A DNA stretch of 64,000 nt, taken from assembly GCA_040387475.1 (NCBI GenBank), contig JAZKDT010000057.1, positions 23,399 to 87,398 of the forward strand. Reading direction: 5' to 3'. Source of the stretch: UBA4416 sp040387475 (lineage in GTDB: Bacteria; Bacteroidota; Bacteroidia; B-17B0; Aurantibacillaceae). The notes beneath the pieces are model-generated. The model worked only from the letters and a program-made list of their open reading frames with translations, searched no databases and had not been told where the DNA came from. The translations under genes and the position numbers were made by a program. Shown one piece after another: positions 54,149-63,069 of the stretch. The stretch's first letter is position 1. Each line of letters begins with the position of its first letter.

Positions 54149-55402
54149 TTATTTTATTTTGAACGCAGCTTTTACTTTAGCAACGTAATCTAATTTTTCC
54201 CAGGTAAACAATTCAACTTTCATTGTTTTGGTTTTTCCATCAGGAGATTTGAAAGTTTTGGTTACGACTTCATTCTTACGGCCCATATGTCCGTAAGCAG
54301 CGGTTTCGCTATAAATTGGTGTACGTAATTTAAAACGTTGCTCGATGAAGTAAGGACGCATGTCGAATACTTTTTCAACTATTTTAGCAATTTCGCCATC
54401 AGTCATTTTAACTTTTGCTGTCCCGTAGGTATCAACAAAAATACCCATCGGCTGAGCAACACCAATTGCATAAGATACCTGAACTAATACTTCTGAACAG
54501 ATACCTGCGGCAACTAAGTTTTTAGCGATGTGACGTGTTGCGTAAGCTGCAGAACGATCTACTTTACTTGGATCCTTACCCGAGAAAGCACCACCACCAT
54601 GAGCACCTTTTCCACCGTATGTATCAACGATGATCTTACGACCAGTTAAACCGGTATCACCATGTGGTCCGCCGATTACAAATTTACCTGTTGGGTTAAT
54701 GTGGTAGTTGATTTTGTTATTGAATAAGTGAGCGTATTTAGGATATTTCTTTTTAACACGAGGAATTAAAATGTCGATAATGTCCTTTTTGATCTTTGCC
54801 AGCATTTTTGTTTCTGCATCAAAATCATCATGCTGTGTTGACACAACAATTGCATCAATACGAACAGGCTCATTATTATCATTGTATTCTAATGTAACCT
54901 GAGATTTTGCATCAGGACGTAAATATTTAATTTCTTTATTTTCTCTGCGCAAAGCAGCTAACTCTAATAAGATACCATGAGCTAAATCTAATGCCAATGG
55001 CATATAGTTAGCTGTTTCGTTAGTAGCGTATCCAAACATCATACCCTGATCACCTGCACCCTGCTCTTCTTTTTTCTTTCTGTCAACTCCCTGGTTAATA
55101 TCAGATGATTGTTCGTGAATAGCAGATAAGATACCACAGGAATTTGCTTCAAACATATATTCAGATTTAGTATACCCGATTTTACGAATCACTTCACGCG
55201 CAATTTCCTGTACATCTAAATAAGCTTTTGATTTAACCTCACCGGCTAAAATAACTTGTCCTGTTGTAACTAATGTTTCACAAGCTACTTTACTTTGTGG
55301 ATCAAATGCTAAAAAATTATCAATTAATGCATCTGAAATTTGATCGGCAACCTTGTCCGGGTGGCCTTCTGATACTGACTCTGAGGTGAAAAGATATCCC
55401 AT
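54149..55402 (-). CDS. metK: S-adenosylmethionine synthetase
   Basis: MetK makes SAM from methionine and ATP. The 417 residues begin FTSESVSEGHPDKVADQISDA (in part SEGHPDKVADQISD) with the ATP-binding His, and include GAGDQGMMFGYA near 116-127, GPHGDTGLTGRKIIVDTYGG and GGGAFSGKDPSKVDRSAAY, all classical. Length is a little above the 384-residue E. coli form, as usual in Bacteroidota. The 207-base gap upstream holds a TAAATTTG -7 element on the minus strand and the terminator of ilvE; no SAM riboswitch is recognised. Confidence 0.97.
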   Translation of the reverse strand: MGYLFTSESVSEGHPDKVADQISDALIDNFLAFDPQSKVACETLVTTGQVILAGEVKSKAYLDVQEIAREVIRKIGYTKSEYMFEANSCGILSAIHEQSSDINQGVDRKKKEEQGAGDQGMMFGYATNETANYMPLALDLAHGILLELAALRRENKEIKYLRPDAKSQVTLEYNDNNEPVRIDAIVVSTQHDDFDAETKMLAKIKKDIIDILIPRVKKKYPKYAHLFNNKINYHINPTGKFVIGGPHGDTGLTGRKIIVDTYGGKGAHGGGAFSGKDPSKVDRSAAYATRHIAKNLVAAGICSEVLVQVSYAIGVAQPMGIFVDTYGTAKVKMTDGEIAKIVEKVFDMRPYFIEQRFKLRTPIYSETAAYGHMGRKNEVVTKTFKSPDGKTKTMKVELFTWEKLDYVAKVKAAFKIK

Positions 55403-55510
55403 GTGTTTTGTTTATGTTTGTTTAGTTATTTGTTTATGTAATTAGACTCGCTAAATTTAAAGTTAATAATTCAATAGTAAAAATTTTAATTGCTTTTGTT
55501 TGAAGCGTAA

Positions 55511-55518
55511 CAAATTTA
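55511..55518 (-). promoter_or_regulatory. -7 element before metK
   Basis: On the minus strand 55518-55511 reads TAAATTTG, an exact TAnnTTTG match, about 110 bases before the metK start. No matching -33 TTTG is seen. Confidence 0.4.
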
Positions 55519-55557
55519 AAGTTTTGTATTGGGAATAAAAAAAATGTTTTGAACATT

Positions 55558-55595
55558 AAAAAGCCTTATTCACCAAGGGGTAAATAAGGCTTTTT
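55558..55595 (-). terminator. Terminator of the branched-chain aminotransferase gene
   Basis: AAAAAGCCTTATT pairs with AATAAGGCTTTTT across 55558-55595 with a short loop; T residues follow on the minus strand. Confidence 0.9.
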
Positions 55596-55609
55596 AATAA
55601 TCTATCTAC

Positions 55610-56677
55610 TTACACAACCTGGAACATCCAGCCGGCTTTATCTTCAATTTTTCCTTTACGAATGCCTCTTAGGGTTTCATCCACTTTGTTAGAGAACTGG
55701 CGTTCTTCCACCGGAGGCAAGGGATAGTAATCTTCAACATGTCCTATACCAATGATCTGAGCAATGGTTGCTGCGGTGCCTACACCAAAAGCTTCTTTTA
55801 AGGTTCCTTCTTTATGTGCTTCTAATATCTCGGTAATAGAAATTTTGCGTTCCTGAACATCCATCCCCCATTCTCTTGCTAATGCTAACACGCTATCGCG
55901 CGTAATACCTGCTAAAATGGTATCACCTAAAGCAGGTGTTACCACAGAGTTACCAATAACAAATACTAAATTCATAGTTCCAGACTCCTCCAAATAAGAA
56001 TGTGTGGCACCGTCAGTCCAGATCACTTGTTGATAGCCTTTTTGTTGTGCTAACTTAGTTGGATACAAGCTACGTCCGTAATTGCCGGCTGCCTTCACAA
56101 AACCTACTCCCCCTTGCACCGCACGGATATAATTAGTTTCAATTAAAACTTTAATAGGCTCTGAATAATATTTTCCTGCAGGACAGGTAATAATAACAAA
56201 TTTATATGTATCACTGGCTTTTACACCAATAGCTTCATCGGTAGCAATTAAAAACGGACGGATATATAAAGACCCTGTATCAGAAGTAGGAACCCAGGCT
56301 GAATCTAATTTTAATAACTCTATTAAACCACCCATAAAAATTTCTTCCGGAACTTCCGGCATCGCCATACGGATAGCAGATTTATTCATCCGTTTGAAAT
56401 TCTCAAGAGGCCTGAAAATACTTACTTCACCTGTTGAAGATTTGTAAGCCTTCATTCCTTCAAAAATTGCTTGTCCGTAGTGCAATGCAGACATTGCAAA
56501 ACTCATAGGCATATCTTTATAAGGCATGATAGAAGATTTCTCCCATTTACCATTAGCATACTCAGCAATGAACATGTGATCAGAAAAACATTTTCCAAAA
56601 GGAACATCGTTTACATCGTATTCATTAACTCTGCTATGAGTTGTTTTTTCTATTTTGATATCAGCGTTTGCAGTCAT
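55610..56677 (-). CDS. ilvE: Branched-chain amino acid aminotransferase
   Basis: A class IV PLP aminotransferase of 355 residues, of the longer BCAT type. It carries MSALHYGQAIFEGMKAYK near 58-75, YIRPFLIATDEAIGV near 147-161, the PLP lysine in GVGFVKAAGNYGRSLYP near 196-212, and EESGTMNLVFV. It performs the last step of valine, leucine and isoleucine synthesis and the first of their breakdown. It stands alone between metK and the divergent M23/LysM gene, with its own terminator. Confidence 0.94.
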   Translation of the reverse strand: MTANADIKIEKTTHSRVNEYDVNDVPFGKCFSDHMFIAEYANGKWEKSSIMPYKDMPMSFAMSALHYGQAIFEGMKAYKSSTGEVSIFRPLENFKRMNKSAIRMAMPEVPEEIFMGGLIELLKLDSAWVPTSDTGSLYIRPFLIATDEAIGVKASDTYKFVIITCPAGKYYSEPIKVLIETNYIRAVQGGVGFVKAAGNYGRSLYPTKLAQQKGYQQVIWTDGATHSYLEESGTMNLVFVIGNSVVTPALGDTILAGITRDSVLALAREWGMDVQERKISITEILEAHKEGTLKEAFGVGTAATIAQIIGIGHVEDYYPLPPVEERQFSNKVDETLRGIRKGKIEDKAGWMFQVV

Positions 56678-56839
56678 TATAAATGTATTGTTTTAAACAA
56701 ATTAGCACATAATTTTTCTTAATACAAACTAATTGGTCGATTATTTTAGGGTATTAAAGGAAATTAGAAAATTTGATTTTTATCTTGAAAAATTTGATTT
56801 TAATATAATTTTACTATTTTCGTACAACTTATTAACAAT

Positions 56840-57802
56840 TTGAGGTTCATCATACATATTCTAGCGGTCGTCGTCCTTATTATCCCTAAGTTGTTATTAG
56901 CGGACGGCGAGCCTAAAGACACTACACGTCTTAAAATGATTGTGCCTGCAAGTCAAAATACCATTACCAGGCTGCAACTGGTTGAATTAGTAGATTCTTT
57001 ACTCGACCTCACTGTGATAGACGAACGGGAAATTGAGTTGATCAGTTATTACAACAGTATTCTTACCTCCAAGGAATTAAATCTAAGTCTCGTGCGTTAT
57101 AACAATGTACCTGCCACTAATTTCTATGATGATTTTGATGAAAGTGCCGTCTTTCATATTACTCCCGAGACTGAATTTCCGGAAACTCAAATCATAAAAA
57201 TAGAAAGTGATTCGCTTGGCGTTTACAGTCACCCGAGATTGGGGCAGGTTAATTCTAAATTTGGCTGGAGAGACGGCCGCATGCATAAGGGCATTGACAT
57301 TAACTTGAATAAAGGCGATGCCGTAGTTGCGGCTTTTGATGGTATGGTTAGAATTGCCTCTATTAAGGGGGGCTACGGTAACGTTATTATTATACGGCAC
57401 TACAATGGACTGGAAACAGTTTACGGCCATTTGTCCAAAATAAAAGTGAAACCGGGACAGGTTGTTTTAGCAGGACAATTAATTGGATTAGGTGGAAATA
57501 CTGGTCGCAGCAGCGGACCCCATTTGCATTTTGAAGTACGCTTTAAAGGCCAGGCGTTAAATCCAGCTTCTATCATATCATTTGTTGACAATAAGATTTA
57601 CAATGATTCTATTGTAATAAAAAAATCACGTTACGGCATTTGCGCTTATCCAAGCAACGCTACCTTGCATACCATTGAAAAAGGTGACACCTGGTATGAA
57701 GTTGCCAAACGATACGGTTTATCGATGAAAGAATTATGTGTTTTAAATAATACAGACAAACGTTACTACCTGAAAATCGGGCAAAAATTAAGGGTGCATT
57801 AA
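56840..57802 (+). CDS. M23 family metallopeptidase with C-terminal LysM domain (second copy)
   Basis: Same order as the gene at 7091: signal peptide (about 1-21), linker with a helical region, LytM/M23 domain (about 125-245) and LysM domain (about 275-320, HTIEKGDTWYEVAKRYG). Zinc ligands are in MHKGIDIN (near 147-152) and PHLHFEVRF (near 227). The start is TTG at 56840; no ATG upstream keeps the signal peptide. The last four bases overlap the stop of the convergent gene. It should cut peptidoglycan in the periplasm, perhaps in division or remodelling. The pair at 7091 and 56840 may act on the same bonds under different control. Confidence 0.9.
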   Translation: MRFIIHILAVVVLIIPKLLLADGEPKDTTRLKMIVPASQNTITRLQLVELVDSLLDLTVIDEREIELISYYNSILTSKELNLSLVRYNNVPATNFYDDFDESAVFHITPETEFPETQIIKIESDSLGVYSHPRLGQVNSKFGWRDGRMHKGIDINLNKGDAVVAAFDGMVRIASIKGGYGNVIIIRHYNGLETVYGHLSKIKVKPGQVVLAGQLIGLGGNTGRSSGPHLHFEVRFKGQALNPASIISFVDNKIYNDSIVIKKSRYGICAYPSNATLHTIEKGDTWYEVAKRYGLSMKELCVLNNTDKRYYLKIGQKLRVH

Positions 57803-59262
57803 GTTTTCTTAAACCCTAACTCTAAAAATTCGTCGTAATTTAATATTTCAGTTGTCCTATTTCGATGGTCTCCGGATTTAAATCCGTTTAACGCTTTTTC
57901 TAATTTAAGTTGAGTGGCTTTCGTTTCGGTTGACATTAATAACAATAGTTTAATAAATTCCCGATCCCTTTGAAACACGGATTGCTTTATAACATTTTTA
58001 AAATCTTTTTGTACCTGTCCAATCCGGTTAATGATATATACATTATCATCCAGTAAATAACGGATCATTAGTTCGGCAATAGATATATTGAAGCGAAATG
58101 TTTCATCTAATAAATTATAGTTCGTACTGTTATATAATTTAATAAAACTTTTTAAAGCCGGTTTATATTCGCGCAAATTATAATAGGTAACTCCTAAATT
58201 TAAATAAACGTACCCAACATAAAATGGATGTTTAGTAATGGCCTTATTTTCTTTGGCTTCGTTCAAAGGCTCCAAAGCTTTTACAGGATCGGTTTTAGAA
58301 TAATTGTTTACCAAAGCGTTATAATAAAAAAACACATATTTATCATAATGCAGTTTATCATACTCCAACATTTCCAATCTCAGTTTATCAGCATATTTCA
58401 GCGATTCCAAATACTTTCCATTCATAAACAAGGCATTGGTGATATAAGCCAGCATTTGTAAATTGGTATCGTGCGTGTTTTTATTGAATAAATTATTCTT
58501 TGTAAAGTCGGCAAAAGTGCTCAATAAATATTCCTCCAGAGCTTGATAATCTTTTTTAGAAAGTAATACGCGGCTCAGTGCCTCATACAATTTAAACTTA
58601 AATTGCTTATTCGTTTTAATCTTATTTTTTGTTGCGTCGCTATCAGTGTATTTTTTAAGTAAATTAGAAAGCTGAACATCCGGCCCGGAAAAATTCTGTG
58701 TTTTACGTACCTTATAAATGATGGTGGCCAATATGTCGTCCAGTTCCTGTATATCAGCCAATTTAGAACGGTTTAAATGTCTTTTTTTAATATAGTGATC
58801 TGGATTTATTTCGAGAATTTCGTGAGATAAAGAAATTAATTCGCTGTAAATAAGATCCAGTAACTGGTAATTTTCAATGGTTTCTGCTTTTTTCTCTGCT
58901 TTGGTAATGTAAAACTTAGCACTTTGCCACTCGTTTTTTAACGAGAAAGAACGGCATAATAGATAATAGTTTAAAATATAATGCAGATCAGTTTCATTAA
59001 AATAAAACTGCGATAAACTAATCCCGATATCCTCCAGTAGTCGGTTCTTTAATCTGTAAAATGAATTTTTATCACTTTCATTACCATATAATTTCTTATA
59101 CAATTTATCTTCATCATACTTATCGGGATAGGAATTTTTAATAAGATCGAACAGATTCTCGTCCTTTCTGTTTTTATTTGAATTAGTACGATTAATGAAC
59201 AGTTTAAAATTTCTTATCTCCTCTTTATTGAGGCTTACAATAATGTTTGGAAGAATATTCAT
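57799..59262 (-). CDS. Helical-repeat protein of unknown function (487 residues)
   Basis: No signal peptide, membrane helix or known catalytic motif is seen. The N-terminal part (about 1-90, LNKEEIRNFKLFINR and KNSFYRLKNRLLEDIG) looks like a conserved compact domain. The rest is almost all helical, with TPR-like pairs (for example YLNLGVTYYNLREYKPALKSF near 344-364). A scaffold role is likely from the fold, perhaps in the cytoplasm. I recall similar unnamed proteins in Bacteroidota but cannot name a family. The stop overlaps the convergent M23 gene by four bases. Confidence 0.75.
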   Translation of the reverse strand: MNILPNIIVSLNKEEIRNFKLFINRTNSNKNRKDENLFDLIKNSYPDKYDEDKLYKKLYGNESDKNSFYRLKNRLLEDIGISLSQFYFNETDLHYILNYYLLCRSFSLKNEWQSAKFYITKAEKKAETIENYQLLDLIYSELISLSHEILEINPDHYIKKRHLNRSKLADIQELDDILATIIYKVRKTQNFSGPDVQLSNLLKKYTDSDATKNKIKTNKQFKFKLYEALSRVLLSKKDYQALEEYLLSTFADFTKNNLFNKNTHDTNLQMLAYITNALFMNGKYLESLKYADKLRLEMLEYDKLHYDKYVFFYYNALVNNYSKTDPVKALEPLNEAKENKAITKHPFYVGYVYLNLGVTYYNLREYKPALKSFIKLYNSTNYNLLDETFRFNISIAELMIRYLLDDNVYIINRIGQVQKDFKNVIKQSVFQRDREFIKLLLLMSTETKATQLKLEKALNGFKSGDHRNRTTEILNYDEFLELGFKKT

Positions 59263-59347
59263 ATTTAAACAGGTAAGATTTATATCAAATATATTATTTT
59301 TTCATAAACCAATCCTGTATATTTAATAAATAATAAATCACATTTAT

Positions 59348-60037
59348 ATGAAGCATCTATTATCCACTTGTTTTATGCTTTTGTTCATCACAAAGATAGA
59401 TGCACAGGCAAAGCTAGATATTACGCGGCTGGTGAACTTACCCGACACGGTATATTTAAACGAAATCAGAAATGTTACCGCTACTTTAAAAAACATTGGC
59501 AGCAACTCTTTTTCGGGATTAGTGTATTTTGATGTAATGGTTGACTCTGCAAATGGCGGGCTACCCACTTATTACCGGTTAGATTCTGCTTTTGTGAATC
59601 TCGCTGCAAATGGCGGACTGGATTCTATTGAGGCCTATTATCAGGTGCCTATCGTTATTCCCGCTGGATTTAAGGTGGGCGGAAATGGCAATACAGTTGT
59701 TATATGGCCGAGGGCTCAAAATAATTTAATTCCAAACGATTCTATTGTAGTTCCTGTTTATGTAAAAGTTAACCAGGTCGGAATTGAGGATCTGGGAGCA
59801 TTTTCGCAAAATCTTGTCGTATCGCCCAATCCGGCCGCAAATTATATTACGGTTTCAAGCAATCAAATTAATGCTATTGGAGCATACAAAATAAAAGACA
59901 TTGCAGGTAAGGAATTAGTGGCAGGTGCATTTATCGCTCAAATTGAGCTAAATTCATTTGGTGCAGGCTTGTACTTTATAGAGTTTTATGATCATACAAA
60001 CAGGCGAATATCTACTAAGAAAATTATTAAAGAATAA
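59348..60037 (+). CDS. Small secreted protein with T9SS type A sorting domain
   Basis: Signal peptide (about 1-18, ending IDAQ), one beta-sandwich domain (about 20-140) with VNLPDTVYLNEIRNVTATLKNIGS (in part TLKNIGSNSFSG), the layout of a CARDB/Ig-like adhesion domain, and a type A sorting domain (about 155-229, NLVVSPNPAANYITVSSN). Export and surface attachment through T9SS are expected; ligand unknown. A -7-like TATATTTA lies at 59318-59325. lpxD follows after 39 bases. Confidence 0.82.
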   Translation: MKHLLSTCFMLLFITKIDAQAKLDITRLVNLPDTVYLNEIRNVTATLKNIGSNSFSGLVYFDVMVDSANGGLPTYYRLDSAFVNLAANGGLDSIEAYYQVPIVIPAGFKVGGNGNTVVIWPRAQNNLIPNDSIVVPVYVKVNQVGIEDLGAFSQNLVVSPNPAANYITVSSNQINAIGAYKIKDIAGKELVAGAFIAQIELNSFGAGLYFIEFYDHTNRRISTKKIIKE

Positions 60038-60062
60038 CTTTTTTAAAAAGTCTGTTTTACCT

Positions 60063-60070
60063 TACATTTG
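60063..60070 (+). promoter_or_regulatory. -7 element overlapping the 5' end of lpxD
   Basis: TACATTTG is an exact TAnnTTTG match; TTTT at 60040-60043 is in -33 position with a 19-base spacer. Transcription would begin near 60077, at the chosen ATG. Confidence 0.5.
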
Positions 60071-60076
60071 TACTCT

Positions 60077-61009
60077 ATGCAAATTGCACCGACTACCTTA
60101 AAGAATATAGCCGTTTTAATAAATGCCACTTATATTGGCGCCGATGATCACTTAATTACAGGGTTTAACGAGATTCACCGCGTTGAAAAAGGGGACGTTG
60201 TGTTTGTGGACCATCCTAAATATTATGACAAAGCATTGTCATCTGCCGCCACAACAATCATCATCAACAAGCAGGTTGATTGCCCGGAAGGAAAAGCATT
60301 GATTATTCATGATGAACCCTTTACAGCATTTAACTCGTTAATGTTGCATTTTCAACCGAAAGAATATTCTTTAAAACCAATCAGTGATAGCGCTAAGATT
60401 GGTAAAAATGTAATTATTATGCCTGGTTGTTTTATTGGCAATCATGTAGTTATTGGCGACAATTGTATTCTTCATCCTAACGTTGTGATTTACGATCGTT
60501 GTGAAATCGGAAACAATGTGATCATCCACGCAGGAACGGTAATTGGATCTGATGGCTTTTATTATAAAAATCGCAAAACACACTTCGAGCAATTTCAATC
60601 ATGTGGTAATGTTATCATTTATGATAATGTTCACATTGGTGCAAATTGTACATTTGATAAAGGCGTTACCGCTTCTACCATTATAGGCAGAGGTACTGTG
60701 ATCGACAACCAGGTTCACCTGGCGCACGATGTGGTAATTGGAGAAAATTGTTTATTTGCATCAGGAAATACGATTGCAGGCTGCAGTACTATTGGGAACA
60801 ATGTGACCATGTGGGGACAAGTAGGTGTATCAAGCGATGTAACCATTGGTGATGGTGCAGTGGTGCAGGCACAAAGCGGTGTTGCCGAGAACATACCGGC
60901 AGGAAAAGTATTTTTTGGTACACCGGCAGGCGACGCCAGGAATAAGCTGAGAGAAATATTTGCGACCAAGCAATTGCCTTCCTTAATTCACAAGCTCTAC
61001 GATAAGTAG
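60077..61009 (+). CDS. lpxD: UDP-3-O-acylglucosamine N-acyltransferase (LpxD-like)
   Basis: LpxD adds the second acyl chain to UDP-3-acylglucosamine in lipid A synthesis. From ATG at 60077 the protein has 310 residues: an N-terminal uridine-binding domain (about 1-95) and a left-handed beta helix of hexapeptide repeats (about 100-265, IGKNVIIMPGCFIGNHVVIG and similar). The catalytic His is in NQVHLAHDVVIGENC, near 215-229. It is somewhat shorter than the E. coli form (341); Bacteroidota often carry an LpxD-like paralogue of this size, so a related acyltransferase role is possible. An in-frame TTG at 60068 lies inside the promoter. Confidence 0.85.
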   Translation: MQIAPTTLKNIAVLINATYIGADDHLITGFNEIHRVEKGDVVFVDHPKYYDKALSSAATTIIINKQVDCPEGKALIIHDEPFTAFNSLMLHFQPKEYSLKPISDSAKIGKNVIIMPGCFIGNHVVIGDNCILHPNVVIYDRCEIGNNVIIHAGTVIGSDGFYYKNRKTHFEQFQSCGNVIIYDNVHIGANCTFDKGVTASTIIGRGTVIDNQVHLAHDVVIGENCLFASGNTIAGCSTIGNNVTMWGQVGVSSDVTIGDGAVVQAQSGVAENIPAGKVFFGTPAGDARNKLREIFATKQLPSLIHKLYDK

Positions 61010-61093
61010 CAATTCAAATCGCATACGAATACCCTGTTTTAAAAGACAAATCCACTTTACAACTCAAAAAAAAGTTTTATCTTTAAGGGTATC

Positions 61094-62323
61094 TTGCGAA
61101 ATCCTAATTTAAATATTCAGAGTAAATCAAACACCGTAAAAGACGTTAAGTTAAATTCTTTGTTAGAAATGACAAAGGCCATCAACAATAACGTTACTAC
61201 GTCACAGCTACTGGATATTTACCAGGAAATTCTGGAAAACAGGCTAAAAGTTGGAAAATTAGTGTTGTTTAGTTTTACAACCGAATGGACCTGTATTTTA
61301 AAATATGGTGTAGATAAAGATTATAATCATCTGGTATTTGAACCGGAATTACTCGAAATACAGGAAATTGAAACCATTTCTTTTTCTAACGGAAATCTCA
61401 GTCAAAAATTTGAGATTGTGATCCCGGTTTACCACAAACAAACTCCTTTGGCATTTGTACTTCTGGGCGACTTGGACGAAAAAAAGATCGAGATGAGCTC
61501 AGCAATTAAGCATTTACCATTCATTCAAACGTTAACTAACGTAATGATTGTTGCTATTGAGAATAAAAAGTTATATAAAACATCCATTCAAAAAGCAACC
61601 ATTCAAAAAGAGTTAGAGTTAGCACAGGGCATGCAAAAAATGTTGTTTCCATCCAACTTACCTAATATTGAGGAAGTTGAAATGAATGCGTTATACTTAC
61701 CGCACCAACAAGTAGGTGGCGATTATTACGATGTGATCTGGATCAACGAAGTAGAATTTGTTTTTTGTTTGGCCGATGTATCGGGTAAAGGAGTGGCTGC
61801 AGCTTTGCTAATGAGTAATTTGCAAGCCGCATTGCGTGTGCTTTTAAAATACACACAAAACTTAACAGAGATAGTGATCGATATCAATCAACTGATTTGC
61901 GATAATGCCAGGACAGAAAAATTTATCTCCCTCTTCATTGCCAAGTACAATATTGGTACACGTAAATTATCTTACATCAATGCCGGCCACAATGCTCCTA
62001 TTCTACTCAATAATAACAACGTCGTATTTTTAGATAAAGGCTGTACACTGTTGGGTATTAGTAATCCCCTACCAGCTTTGGAAAACGACACGTTATTAGT
62101 TTCGCCGCAATCAGTATTATTTGCCTACACAGATGGGCTCACTGACACCGTGAATACAAATGACGACACTTTGTCTATTGATGAAATTACAACCATCCTC
62201 ATCAACAATAAACAGTCTAATTCGGGATTTATTAATAAAGCGATGATGTATTATTTAGAAGAGTTTAAAGCAGAAATGCCTTTTATAGATGACATCGCCA
62301 TGCTAACCTGCAAGTTTAATTAA
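61094..62323 (+). CDS. GAF-like domain plus SpoIIE-type serine phosphatase
   Basis: A soluble 409-residue protein. The N-terminal half (about 15-170, KLNSLLEMTKAINNNVTTSQLL) looks like a GAF-type sensor domain, followed by a coiled coil (about 165-190) and a PP2C/SpoIIE phosphatase (about 190-409) with VGGDYYDVIW, ADVSGKGVAAALLMSNLQ and YTDGLTDTVN metal motifs. It should dephosphorylate a protein, perhaps a STAS-type antagonist, in response to a small ligand. The start is TTG at 61094; the next ATG would remove the first conserved helix. Its last four bases overlap the aroE stop. Confidence 0.9.
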   Translation: MRNPNLNIQSKSNTVKDVKLNSLLEMTKAINNNVTTSQLLDIYQEILENRLKVGKLVLFSFTTEWTCILKYGVDKDYNHLVFEPELLEIQEIETISFSNGNLSQKFEIVIPVYHKQTPLAFVLLGDLDEKKIEMSSAIKHLPFIQTLTNVMIVAIENKKLYKTSIQKATIQKELELAQGMQKMLFPSNLPNIEEVEMNALYLPHQQVGGDYYDVIWINEVEFVFCLADVSGKGVAAALLMSNLQAALRVLLKYTQNLTEIVIDINQLICDNARTEKFISLFIAKYNIGTRKLSYINAGHNAPILLNNNNVVFLDKGCTLLGISNPLPALENDTLLVSPQSVLFAYTDGLTDTVNTNDDTLSIDEITTILINNKQSNSGFINKAMMYYLEEFKAEMPFIDDIAMLTCKFN

Positions 62324-63063
62324 GAATGCCAGATCTCCCAGGCTTTATCAGCCTGCAACTTCAGCATATTTAAACCATTGATTGTAACCGCACCCCGGTT
62401 TTTTCCCTCATGCAAGAACAAAGTTTCTGAAGGATTATAAATAAGATCGTATAATAAATGGTCGCCGTTTACAAATTCAAAAGGGATTTCGGGACAAACA
62501 TCCGCTTTAGGATACATGCCTAATGGCGTACAATTCACGATCAACTTAAACGCATTCAACACATATTCATTCAATTCCGGATACTGAAAATAATTAATTC
62601 CTTTTTTTTCTTTGGAGGTGACGTAATAAAAATCAACACCAACATTTTTTAAAGCATAAGCTACGGCTTTTGATGCACCACCCGTTCCCAATATCAATGC
62701 TTTTTGATGAATCGGCTCTAAAAATGGTTTGATACTTTGAGCAAAACCATAATAATCCGTGTTATAGCCTTTTAAATAAGGAATTTCATTATCCCATGTA
62801 ATTTTAATACAATTTACGGCACCAATTTCTTTAGCAGTGGCGTCCAATTCACTTAAAAAAGGAATGATCGATTCTTTGTATGGCTTCGTAACGTTTAATC
62901 CGGAAAGTTTATGCTTTAAAACCAACTCAGGAAAAGAATCCAGGTTTTCAAGATCGAAATTAGTATAGAGAAAATCGGATTTATTTTCTTTAAGAAATTT
63001 TTCGTCTAAATATGATTTCGAAAATGAATGTGAAAGCGATTTTCCAATGAGGCCAAAATTCAT
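62320..63063 (-). CDS. aroE: Shikimate dehydrogenase
   Basis: AroE reduces 3-dehydroshikimate to shikimate with NADPH. The 247-residue protein has FGLIGKSLSHSFSKSY at the start, the catalytic Lys in NVTKPYKESIIPFL near 58-71, AVNCIKI and NTDYYGF with the substrate Asp, and the cofactor loop ILGTGGASKAVAYAL near 124-138. The NADP-type basic motif after the loop is weak. Length is slightly short (typical 260-280), normal for Bacteroidota. It follows lolA on the same strand by six bases, so the pair is probably one transcript. Confidence 0.94.
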   Translation of the reverse strand: MNFGLIGKSLSHSFSKSYLDEKFLKENKSDFLYTNFDLENLDSFPELVLKHKLSGLNVTKPYKESIIPFLSELDATAKEIGAVNCIKITWDNEIPYLKGYNTDYYGFAQSIKPFLEPIHQKALILGTGGASKAVAYALKNVGVDFYYVTSKEKKGINYFQYPELNEYVLNAFKLIVNCTPLGMYPKADVCPEIPFEFVNGDHLLYDLIYNPSETLFLHEGKNRGAVTINGLNMLKLQADKAWEIWHS

Positions 63064-63069
63064 ACGCTC

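Noticed and set aside
55403..55557. SAM riboswitch before metK
   Set aside because: No conserved SAM-I, SAM-II or SAM/SAH core could be recognised; only a -7 element is seen.
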